A stretch of 6,134 nucleotides of DNA from NCBI GenBank assembly GCA_029259995.1, contig JAJDEC010000256.1, positions 1-6,134 of the forward strand. Direction: 5' to 3'. Positions 1-6,134 of the stretch are shown here, piece by piece (the stretch's first letter is position 1; the number at the start of each line of letters is the position of its first letter). Position numbers and translations under genes: made by a program. The notes under the pieces are model-generated. The model was not told the origin of the DNA, did no database searches, and was given only the letters and a program-made list of their open reading frames with translations. This DNA is from Phycisphaerae bacterium. Its GTDB lineage: Bacteria; Planctomycetota; Phycisphaerae; UBA1845; UTPLA1.

Positions 1-1222
1 CAAGCCGGTCACGATCCGGCTTTTTGACTGCGGCGGGGACAAACCGCTCGCGTTCATGCCCGTACCGAGCGAGCCGAATCCTTTTCTCGGCTGGCGCGGG
101 GTTCGAATGTACGACGAATTCGCCGATGTGATTGACGCGCAGATTCGTGCGATCCTGCGAGCGCGGGTTCGTGGCGACGTTCGGATCCTGGTTCCGATGA
201 TCAGCAACGTCGAGGAGATTTCCAACGTTCGCGAACGCGTGGCGGCATTGGCTGGGGCGCTGACGTCGGAAGGCGTTGACTGTGATTGTGCGATTCCCGT
301 CGGCGTGATGCTGGAAGTGCCTGCAGCAGTCTGGATCATCGATCAACTGGCGGAGTATTCCGATTTCTTCAGCGTGGGCACGAACGATCTGGCGCAGTAT
401 TTCGCGGCGGCGGATCGAGAGAATCCACGTGTGGCCGGGATTGCGGACGTCTTTGCGCCGGCGTTTCTGAGGACGCTTCGGCAGATCGCTGTTGTGGCGC
501 GGCGCGTCGAACGGCCCTTCGCGATGTGCGGCGAGATGGCGGGCAATACGCGGGCGGCGCCGTTGCTGTTGGCGATGGGATTTGAAGAATTGAGCATGGC
601 GGTCGAGTCATTGAGCAAAGTGCGATCGCGACTGACCGGGCTGGATGAATCGAAATGCGAGGAGCTGTTACAGGCCGTTGTCGCGACTGAATCGATCGAA
701 GAAATTCGTTCGCACGTGGCGCGATTCGACGGCAGCGCGGCCGTGCGAGCTTTGCTCGAGCCGGATCTCGTCATTTGCGATGTCGAATGCGGATCGCGGG
801 CCGAGGCCATCAAGCGGCTGGTTGATCGGATGTATTCGACGGGCCGAACCGAATCGCCGCATGCGCTCGAGCAGGCCGTGTGGATTCGCGAGCGCACGTC
901 GCCGACGGGACTTGGATTCGGTTTCGCCGTCCCCCATTGCAAGAGCGATCACGTGATCGCGAACAGCATCGCCGTGGCGAGATTGCGAAACCCGATCGGC
1001 TGGGACGGTGACGAGGATGCACCGACGCGATTCGTGTTTCTTCTGGGTGTGCGGGAATCCGCGGCGGCATCCGATTACATGGAGGTCCTCAAGACGCTGG
1101 CCGTTCGGATCATGGACGATCAGTTTCGCGAGGCCGTTTCCTGCGCGAAAGACGCGGAAGCGCTCTATCGCGCGATATCGACATCGCTGGGCGAATTGCC
1201 GGCGATGTCCACGCAAACCTGA
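1..1222 (+). CDS. ptsI: PTS Enzyme I fused to a C-terminal EIIA domain, 5'-truncated by window edge
   Basis: This is the C-terminal part of phosphoenolpyruvate-protein phosphotransferase, the cytoplasmic enzyme that takes phosphate from PEP and passes it to HPr. The reading frame is open from base 2, so the gene starts outside the window; the ATG at 56 is an internal Met. Visible hallmarks are an IRLFDCGGDKP segment (Arg at 17-19) and FLGWRGVR, both PEP-binding in this family; GVMLEVP with the probable metal-binding Glu; the signature DFFSVGTNDLAQY; and CGEMAGN with the catalytic Cys at 527-529. After a linker, from about base 750, comes a second domain resembling fructose/nitrogen EIIA: RERTSPTGLG, then FAVPHCKS with the likely phosphorylated His at 935-937, then a FVFLLGV strand. 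The EI-then-EIIA order matches the E. coli multiphosphoryl transfer proteins FryA and PtsA (FrwA), which also carry HPr at the N terminus. The EI phospho-His domain and any HPr domain lie upstream, unseen. Identification is firm; the EIIA's sugar or regulatory role is not known. Confidence 0.93.
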   Translation, partial: KPVTIRLFDCGGDKPLAFMPVPSEPNPFLGWRGVRMYDEFADVIDAQIRAILRARVRGDVRILVPMISNVEEISNVRERVAALAGALTSEGVDCDCAIPVGVMLEVPAAVWIIDQLAEYSDFFSVGTNDLAQYFAAADRENPRVAGIADVFAPAFLRTLRQIAVVARRVERPFAMCGEMAGNTRAAPLLLAMGFEELSMAVESLSKVRSRLTGLDESKCEELLQAVVATESIEEIRSHVARFDGSAAVRALLEPDLVICDVECGSRAEAIKRLVDRMYSTGRTESPHALEQAVWIRERTSPTGLGFGFAVPHCKSDHVIANSIAVARLRNPIGWDGDEDAPTRFVFLLGVRESAAASDYMEVLKTLAVRIMDDQFREAVSCAKDAEALYRAISTSLGELPAMSTQT

Positions 1223-1322
1223 TGCAGTATCGACAACGGATTGCAGGCGACTCATTGCTGAGTTTCCGAAACAAACCCTAGAGAGACGGCGCGACGTTCG
1301 TGTTGTGCCGCAGGCGCGGTCA

Positions 1323-1348
1323 CGCCGGACGAACACACATCTCCGGCG
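1323..1348. repeat. Short inverted repeat in the leader of the mannosidase gene
   Basis: CGCCGGA at 1323-1329 is the exact reverse complement of TCCGGCG at 1342-1348, giving a 7-bp perfect stem around a 12-base loop. It ends about 15 bases before the ribosome binding site of the mannosidase gene. There is no T-run after it, so it is not an intrinsic terminator. It could be an operator half-site pair or a 5'-leader hairpin, but a 7-bp inverted repeat can easily arise by chance in sequence this GC-rich. Confidence 0.3.
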
Positions 1349-1360
1349 AGCACCAATTCC

Positions 1361-1369
1361 GAGAGGGAG
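1361..1369 (+). promoter_or_regulatory. Ribosome binding site that fixes the mannosidase start
   Basis: A purine-rich GAGAGGGAG sits four bases before the ATG at 1374, with its GAGG core about seven bases away, which is good Shine-Dalgarno spacing. It selects this ATG over the longer open frame that runs back to 1008. That upstream stretch overlaps the Enzyme I gene in another frame, and the ATG at 1374 is followed immediately by a well-formed signal peptide. Confidence 0.75.
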
Positions 1370-1373
1370 ACTG

Positions 1374-4300
1374 ATGCCACGACAGATTTATTCCATTGCA
1401 ATTGTTACGTTGATCGCCGCCGGCCTGGCGCACGCGGCCGACACGAAGCCCGACGAGAAATCGCGCGGATACGATTTATCCAGGGAGAAGGTGCTTTATT
1501 GCATCGGCTATGCGCATCTTGATACGCAGTGGCGCTGGGACTTTCAGACGACGATCGATGAGTACGTTCGCGACACACTCGATCACAATTTCGATCGGAT
1601 CGAGAAGTACCCGGGTTACGTCTTCAACTTCACGGGTTCCGTTCGTTACGAGATGATGAAGGAGTATTACCCGGAGAAGTACGAGGAACTCAGGAAGCAC
1701 ATCAAGAACAATCGCTGGTTCGTGTCGGGTTCGAGCGTTGACGAAGGGGATGTCAACGTACCTTCCGCCGAAGCGACGATCCGCCAGGTTCTGTATGGCA
1801 ATCAGTATTTCCGGCGCGAGTTTGACAAGGAGAGCGTCGATTACATGCTGCCGGATTGTTTCGGATTCCCGGCGTCGATGCCGTCGATCTGGGCGCATTG
1901 CGGATTGAAGGGGTTCAGTACGCAGAAGCTGACGTGGGGTTCGGCCGTCGGGATTCCGTTCAAGATTGGTGTATGGGAAGGCCCCGACGGCAATTCGATC
2001 ATTGCGGCGCTGGATCCGGGGGCGTATGTGGGCGCTGTCGAAGGCCCCGTGCATACGAATGAGAAATGGATCGGCCGCGTCAACGAGAACGGCGAAAAGT
2101 ACGGCGTCTGGGCGGACTTTCATTACTACGGCGTCGGCGATCAGGGCGGGGCACCGAAGGAGAAGGACGTCAAGAACTATGTCGAGTGCATGAATACCAA
2201 GGACACACCGATCAAGATTGCGCTGACGAGTTCGGACCAGATGTACAAGGACATCACGGAGAAGCAGAAGTCGAACCTGCCGCGATACAAGGGCGATCTG
2301 CTCCTGACGGAACATTCGGCGGGCACGCTGACGTCGCAGTCCTACATGAAGCGATGGAATCGCAAGAACGAACTGCTCGCCGATGCCGCCGAGCGCGCGG
2401 CCGTCGCGGCGGACTGGCTGGGCGCCGCGGACTATCCGGTCGATCGCATGTATCTTGGCTGGGTTCGACTGCTGGCGAATCAAATGCACGACATTCTTCC
2501 GGGTACGAGCCTGCCGAAGGCTTACACGTATTCGTGGAACGACGAGATTATTGCGAGCAATCAGTTCGCGGGCGTGTTGACAGACAGCGTCGGGGCCGTG
2601 TCGCGGGCATTGGATACGAACGGGCAGGGCGTTTCGTTGGTTATTTATAACCCGATCGGTGTGGCGCGCGAGGACGTCGTCGAGGCGACGGTCGCGTTCG
2701 ACGGGCCGATATATTCGCTGCGCGTTCACGGTCCGGATGGCAATGAAGTGCCGTCGCAGATCATCGGCCGCGATGCGAACAAGGCGTCGATTCTGTTTCT
2801 CGCCAGGGTTCCGGCCGTCAGTTGGAGCGTCTACAACGTCAGTGCCGCGAAGACCAAACCAACCGAAGACGGTGCATTGAAAGTGACGGAGAATCGGCTC
2901 GAGAACGAGCACTATGTCGTCACACTGAACGGCGCGGGCGATGTTTCAAGCATCAAGGACAAGTCGAATGGCAATCGCGAGTTGCTCAGCGCGCCGGCGT
3001 CGTTGGAATTCACGTACGAGCGACCTGCGAACTGGCCGGCGTGGAACATGGACTGGGCGGATCGGCAGAAGCCGTTGGAAGGGAAAGTCGACGGGCCTGC
3101 GAAGGTGCGGATTGTTGAGGACGGACCGGTACGCGTTGCGATCGAAGTCGAGCGCGAGGCGCGGAATTCGAAGTTCGTGCAGCGGATTCGATTGTCGCGC
3201 GGCGATGGCGGTCGGCGCGTGGAGTTCGCGAACGATATCGACTGGCAGTCGGCCGAGTGCGCGCTTCGCGCGGCGTTTCCGCTGACTGTTTCGAATGAGA
3301 ATGCGACTTACAACTGGGGCATGGGGACGATCGCGCGGGGGAACAACAATCCCGTCAAGTATGAAGTGCCTTCGCACGAGTGGTTTGATCTGACGAACTC
3401 GGCCGGCGACTACGGCGTTTCGATTCTTGAGGATTCAAAGTTCGGTTCCGACAAGCCGGCGGACGACAAGCTGCGGCTGACGTTGCTTTACTCCCCGGGC
3501 GTTCGCAGCGGCTACATGGATCAGCACAGCCAGGACTGGGGCCGGCATGAGATTCTCTACGCCATCTATGGTCACGCGGGCGACTGGGTTGCGGGGCAGA
3601 GCGAGTGGCAGGGGCGGCGATTGAATCAGCCGCTGCGTGCGTTCGTCGCGCCGAAGCAGTCGGGGTCATTGGGTAAACAGTTCGCGCTGGCCAGTACGGA
3701 TTCGCCGTACGTGGCGATTCGCGCGATCAAGAAGGCGGAGGATTCGGATGCCTATGTCGTGCGCGTTCAGGAGATCGCGGGGAAGACGGGCGCGGCGCAG
3801 ATTTCGTTCGGCGCACGCATCACGAGTGCCTACGAGGCGGACGGCCAGGAGCGACGTATCGGTGATGCGAAAGTCGAGGATGGAAAGATCTCGACGAGCC
3901 TGACGCCGTATCTACCGCGGACGTTTGTCGTGAAGCTGGCGGACGCGAGTGAGAAGTTCGAAGCGCCGCGATTCAAGACGGTACGCCTCGACTGCAACAC
4001 GGACTGCATGTCGCTGGATTCGGATCGCGGCGACGGGGCGATTGATTCCGAAGGCCGCACGATTCCGGCGGAGATGTTACCTTCGCGATTGCGGGTCGAC
4101 GGCGTCGGATTCCAGTTCGCATCTGCGGGGCAGAAGAACAAGAACGCCATGATCTGCAACGGTCAGACGATCGAGCTGCCGGGCGGACCTTACAATCGCG
4201 TTTACCTGCTGGCGGCGGCGGACGGCGATACGGATGCAAAGCTGACGATCGGCAAGACGCAGCATGACTGGCACGTTCAGAACTGGACGGGCTTTGTCGG

Positions 4301-5267
4301 CCAGTGGGACGATCGCGAGTGGGACAAGCAGTTCAAGAAAGTCGACTTCACCTGCGACGGTAAAGTGACGGCGATCAACACGGGCTACATCAAGCGTGAC
4401 GAGATCGCGTGGTTCGCGACGCATCGACATCATCCGCAGCACGGCAACGAGGCATATCAGTTCAGCTACCTGTTCAAGTACGGATTCGATCTGCCGGACG
4501 GCGCGCAGGCGCTGACGCTGCCGGACAATGCGAAGATTCGCGTCTTCGCCGTGAGTGTTGCGCAGAACGACAACGACGCCGTGACGCCGGCCGCGCCGCT
4601 GTACGACGATTTCAGCGATCGGGCGCCGATCGAATTCCGCCATGAATATCCGAAGCCGGCGCCAGTCGTGTACGACGACGAAACCGCGGTCGGTAAGGTG
4701 GATATCGATCGGAAGACGAATTTCGGCAGCCTGAAGATGGGCGCGCCCGTGAAGACTGACTATGCGGATGCGAGTTCGGGCAACGATGTCGCGTTTCGAT
4801 TTCACACGAAGGGCGGCGACTGGCATCCGCATGGCAGCTCGGGCATCGTCGATGGTGCGTTTCCGCGCTTGAACGACGGCGATGTTGCGCAAAACGACGA
4901 TGACACGAAGCGATGCGTCTGGTATGACAACGAAGGTCGTTTCACGTGTGATCTCGGCAAGGCTGTTGCGATCGAACGGGTGAATACCTATTCGTGGCAC
5001 GTGTCGGATCGGGCGCCGCAGTATTTCTCGCTCTGGGGCGCGGCGGGAAGCGAAATGCCATCGCCGGAGATCAAACATGGCGAAACGGCGGGATGGGATT
5101 TGCTCGCAGTCGTCGACAGCCGGAAGCTCGAAAACGGCGATGTGCATGGATCGAGCGTCTATGCAGAGAAGGGCGCGCTTGGTCCGTATCGGCATCTGCT
5201 TTGGATCGCCGAGAACCGGGGGCACGGGACGTTCTTCACGGAAATTGATGTACACGCCGCGAATTAA
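1374..5267 (+). CDS. Secreted GH38 alpha-mannosidase with long C-terminal extension
   Basis: This 1297-residue glycoside hydrolase family 38 enzyme is predicted to hydrolyse alpha-mannosidic bonds with retention, using a zinc or similar metal ion. Residues 1-21 form a signal peptide with a hydrophobic core and a likely cut after AHA, so the protein is exported. The catalytic domain (about 38-300) has HLDTQW (His48, Asp50) and LPDCFGFP (Asp161, the expected nucleophile). The middle helical domain has MHDILPGTS (His372). Together these match the four metal ligands known in the family. Beta-sandwich domains follow at about 500-760 and 770-860, the second opening with AIRAIKKAEDSDAYVVR. Residues from about 865 go beyond the usual 850-1050 length. 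Within them, 865-1065 looks like a further beta-rich module. About 1155-1295 resembles an F5/8 type C (discoidin-like) carbohydrate-binding domain, with TCDLGKAVAIERVNTYSW near its core. Six of the Cys residues lie in this extension (874, 878, 928, 994, 1181, 1192). Enzyme class is firm; exact substrate (mannan, N-glycan or other) and the extra domain assignments are inferred. Confidence 0.93.
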   Translation: MPRQIYSIAIVTLIAAGLAHAADTKPDEKSRGYDLSREKVLYCIGYAHLDTQWRWDFQTTIDEYVRDTLDHNFDRIEKYPGYVFNFTGSVRYEMMKEYYPEKYEELRKHIKNNRWFVSGSSVDEGDVNVPSAEATIRQVLYGNQYFRREFDKESVDYMLPDCFGFPASMPSIWAHCGLKGFSTQKLTWGSAVGIPFKIGVWEGPDGNSIIAALDPGAYVGAVEGPVHTNEKWIGRVNENGEKYGVWADFHYYGVGDQGGAPKEKDVKNYVECMNTKDTPIKIALTSSDQMYKDITEKQKSNLPRYKGDLLLTEHSAGTLTSQSYMKRWNRKNELLADAAERAAVAADWLGAADYPVDRMYLGWVRLLANQMHDILPGTSLPKAYTYSWNDEIIASNQFAGVLTDSVGAVSRALDTNGQGVSLVIYNPIGVAREDVVEATVAFDGPIYSLRVHGPDGNEVPSQIIGRDANKASILFLARVPAVSWSVYNVSAAKTKPTEDGALKVTENRLENEHYVVTLNGAGDVSSIKDKSNGNRELLSAPASLEFTYERPANWPAWNMDWADRQKPLEGKVDGPAKVRIVEDGPVRVAIEVEREARNSKFVQRIRLSRGDGGRRVEFANDIDWQSAECALRAAFPLTVSNENATYNWGMGTIARGNNNPVKYEVPSHEWFDLTNSAGDYGVSILEDSKFGSDKPADDKLRLTLLYSPGVRSGYMDQHSQDWGRHEILYAIYGHAGDWVAGQSEWQGRRLNQPLRAFVAPKQSGSLGKQFALASTDSPYVAIRAIKKAEDSDAYVVRVQEIAGKTGAAQISFGARITSAYEADGQERRIGDAKVEDGKISTSLTPYLPRTFVVKLADASEKFEAPRFKTVRLDCNTDCMSLDSDRGDGAIDSEGRTIPAEMLPSRLRVDGVGFQFASAGQKNKNAMICNGQTIELPGGPYNRVYLLAAADGDTDAKLTIGKTQHDWHVQNWTGFVGQWDDREWDKQFKKVDFTCDGKVTAINTGYIKRDEIAWFATHRHHPQHGNEAYQFSYLFKYGFDLPDGAQALTLPDNAKIRVFAVSVAQNDNDAVTPAAPLYDDFSDRAPIEFRHEYPKPAPVVYDDETAVGKVDIDRKTNFGSLKMGAPVKTDYADASSGNDVAFRFHTKGGDWHPHGSSGIVDGAFPRLNDGDVAQNDDDTKRCVWYDNEGRFTCDLGKAVAIERVNTYSWHVSDRAPQYFSLWGAAGSEMPSPEIKHGETAGWDLLAVVDSRKLENGDVHGSSVYAEKGALGPYRHLLWIAENRGHGTFFTEIDVHAAN

Positions 5268-5294
5268 GCTCCTTTTCGCGACGTGTGGCATTGC

Positions 5295-5335
5295 AAAGGG
5301 CGCGCTTCGATGTTTCGGGGCGCGCCTTTTCTTTT
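5295..5335 (+). terminator. Intrinsic terminator after the mannosidase gene
   Basis: AAAGGGCGCGC (5295-5305) pairs with GCGCGCCTTTT (5320-5330) in an 11-bp stem with one G-U pair. The stem can continue inward through 5306-5310 and 5315-5319 (two G-U pairs) to a four-base TGTT loop. The T-rich tract TTTTCTTTTC follows. It begins 27 bases after the mannosidase stop codon, the expected place for transcription to end. Read on the other strand, the hairpin is followed by only three T residues, so it might also stop selD transcription weakly. Confidence 0.88.
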
Positions 5336-5561
5336 CTGGATTCGCGTTGGCGCGCGGCAGGCTTGTTCGTTCAAGCGGGTGCCCCGCATTCCGAGCCACG
5401 CGCGTCAGCAAGTGGTCGAGCGGCTGTCAGTATATTCAATCGATCCACATCGGCGAGAAACGACGGCTGCGCTCGTTGATCGGGAGACGCGACGTTTGAC
5501 AGGCTACGCGCGCCCGACTCCCTGACGGTCGCGGCTCTGAACGCCGTCGCGGCAGGTATTC
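5336..5561. other. Non-coding spacer between convergent genes
   Basis: I found no gene, tRNA or mobile element here. Short open frames cross the region in several frames, but none has a convincing ribosome binding site or a recognisable product. Two small adjacent hairpins are possible: GCTTG/CAAGC (5361-5365 with 5372-5376) and GCGGG/CCCGC (5375-5379 with 5383-5387). They share two bases, so they could not both form fully, and neither has a T-run. A TTGACA hexamer at 5496-5501 lacks a matching -10 element. No dedicated terminator for the leftward selD gene is apparent. Confidence 0.6.
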
Positions 5562-6134
5562 CTAATACAGCTCGATGAATGGTGAATCGGATTGAACGAC
5601 TTCGCCGATGATGACGGACCATTGTGCGCCGCTATTGGCGAGTTGCTTCATCAATTCATCGGCGCGATTGGCGGGGATGCAGATGAGGAGACCGCCGGAG
5701 GTCTGGGCGTCGCAGAGGAGGCCCTTGAGGGCGTCGTCGATGTTTCCGACTCTGAGGCGCTCGCCGAGATGGGAGATGGTTCCCTTGTGGGCGCGCGTGA
5801 GAACGCCCTGTTCGGCGAATTCGCGGGCGCGCTTCATCAAGGGTACGGCGTTCGCATCGATGCGCAGGCCGACGTTGCTGGCTTCGGCGAATTCGAAGGC
5901 GTGGCCGACGAGACCGAAGCCGGTGATGTCTGTTGCGCCGATGGCGCCGGCGGCGACCATGGCGTCGCGGGCGGCCTTGTTCAGCGTCGTCATCACGTCG
6001 ATGGCCTCGGCGAGATCGGCTTCGGTGATCTTGTCCTGTTTGGCGGCGCTGGTGAGGGTACCGCTGCCGATGGGTTTAGTGAGGACGAGCTTGTCGCCGG
6101 CGCGGGCGCCGGCGTTGGTAATGATGCGATCCGG
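5562..6134 (-). CDS. selD: Selenide, water dikinase (selenophosphate synthetase), C-terminal part, cut by right edge
   Basis: SelD makes selenophosphate from selenide and ATP, releasing AMP and phosphate. Selenophosphate is the selenium donor for selenocysteine on tRNA-Sec and for 2-selenouridine in tRNA. The frame is open from base 6134 to the TAG at 5562-5564, giving 190 residues, about 55% of a typical 345-residue SelD; a GTG/ATG pair at 5991-5996 is internal, not the start. Family marks, numbered from the window edge, are AGDKLVLTKPIGSG at 12-25, the EAIDVMTTLN helix at 43-52, TDITGFGLVGH at 68-78 and CDAQTSGGLL at 141-150. These place it in the C-terminal PurM/AIRS-type domain. The N-terminal catalytic Cys or Sec and the Lys lie beyond the window, so whether this SelD is itself a selenoprotein cannot be told. 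It converges on the mannosidase gene and is probably a separate transcription unit. No selA, selB or tRNA-Sec gene is visible. Confidence 0.95.
   Translation of the reverse strand, partial: PDRIITNAGARAGDKLVLTKPIGSGTLTSAAKQDKITEADLAEAIDVMTTLNKAARDAMVAAGAIGATDITGFGLVGHAFEFAEASNVGLRIDANAVPLMKRAREFAEQGVLTRAHKGTISHLGERLRVGNIDDALKGLLCDAQTSGGLLICIPANRADELMKQLANSGAQWSVIIGEVVQSDSPFIELY

Noticed and set aside
1255..1284. Possible sigma-70 promoter: TTGCTG, 18-base gap, TAGAGA
   Set aside because: The -10 matches the consensus at only three of six positions; too weak to call.
1008..1373. N-terminal extension of the mannosidase reading frame
   Set aside because: The frame stays open back to 1008 but overlaps the Enzyme I gene in a different frame, and its translation is Arg/Trp-rich without family similarity. 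The start at 1374 has a ribosome binding site and begins a signal peptide.
1476..2912. Long open frame on the - strand inside the mannosidase gene (478 residues)
   Set aside because: Arg- and Val-rich shadow of the GH38 gene; no recognisable motif. Antisense open frames are common opposite GC-rich genes.
4616..4632. CGATCGG/CCGATCG near-palindrome inside the mannosidase gene
   Set aside because: It lies within a conserved coding frame and is explained by two neighbouring copies of the frequent CGATCG hexamer.
4077..5411. Another long - strand open frame (444 residues) opposite the mannosidase 3' end
   Set aside because: It runs across the terminator hairpin and opposite a well-supported gene; its composition is typical of a shadow frame.
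5408..5450. tRNA-like GTGGTCGAGCGGC string (resembles a Ser/Leu tRNA D-arm) followed by TTCAATC
   Set aside because: The spacing to the T-loop-like string is far too short; no acceptor stem or anticodon arm can be drawn.
5496..5524. TTGACA -35-like hexamer in the convergent spacer
   Set aside because: No -10-like hexamer at 16-18 bases, and it would point into the antisense of selD.
5521..5561. GC-rich repeated strings just after the selD stop as a selD terminator
   Set aside because: TCGCGGC occurs as a direct, not inverted, repeat; no stable stem followed by a T-run could be drawn on the - strand.

Overview
The window is a GC-rich (roughly 60% by eye) bacterial segment. It holds two partial genes at its edges and one complete gene between them, with short spacers. 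No transposon, CRISPR array, prophage, tRNA or rRNA gene could be seen. A PTS Enzyme I fused to an EIIA domain, a very long secreted GH38 alpha-mannosidase and a selenophosphate synthetase would fit a carbohydrate-degrading Gram-negative-type bacterium. Planctomycetota or a relative is my best guess. That is an inference from gene content and style, not from a marker gene.

Layout: (1) Left edge to 1222, + strand: the C-terminal 406 residues of a phosphoenolpyruvate-protein phosphotransferase (PTS Enzyme I), carrying the PEP-binding barrel and a fused C-terminal fructose/nitrogen-type EIIA domain. (2) 1223-1373: a 151-base spacer with a small inverted repeat and a clear ribosome binding site, but no convincing promoter or terminator. 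(3) 1374-5267, + strand: a 1297-residue exported alpha-mannosidase with an intact predicted zinc/nucleophile site and about 430 extra C-terminal residues, ending in a probable F5/8 type C (discoidin-like) carbohydrate-binding domain. (4) 5295-5335: a strong intrinsic terminator. (5) 5336-5561: non-coding spacer. (6) 5562 to the right edge, - strand: the C-terminal 190 residues of SelD, convergent with the mannosidase.

The mannosidase would release mannose from alpha-mannosides outside the cytoplasm. The PTS fusion protein would start a phosphoryl relay for sugar uptake or for regulation. Their same-strand adjacency, with no terminator seen between them, makes a shared carbohydrate theme plausible but does not prove an operon. 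SelD belongs to selenium metabolism (selenocysteine and selenouridine supply) and is probably an unrelated transcription unit. I see no convincing new biological system. The points most worth a second look are the EI-EIIA fusion, the mannosidase's C-terminal extension and an apparent excess of GATC/CGATCG sites.
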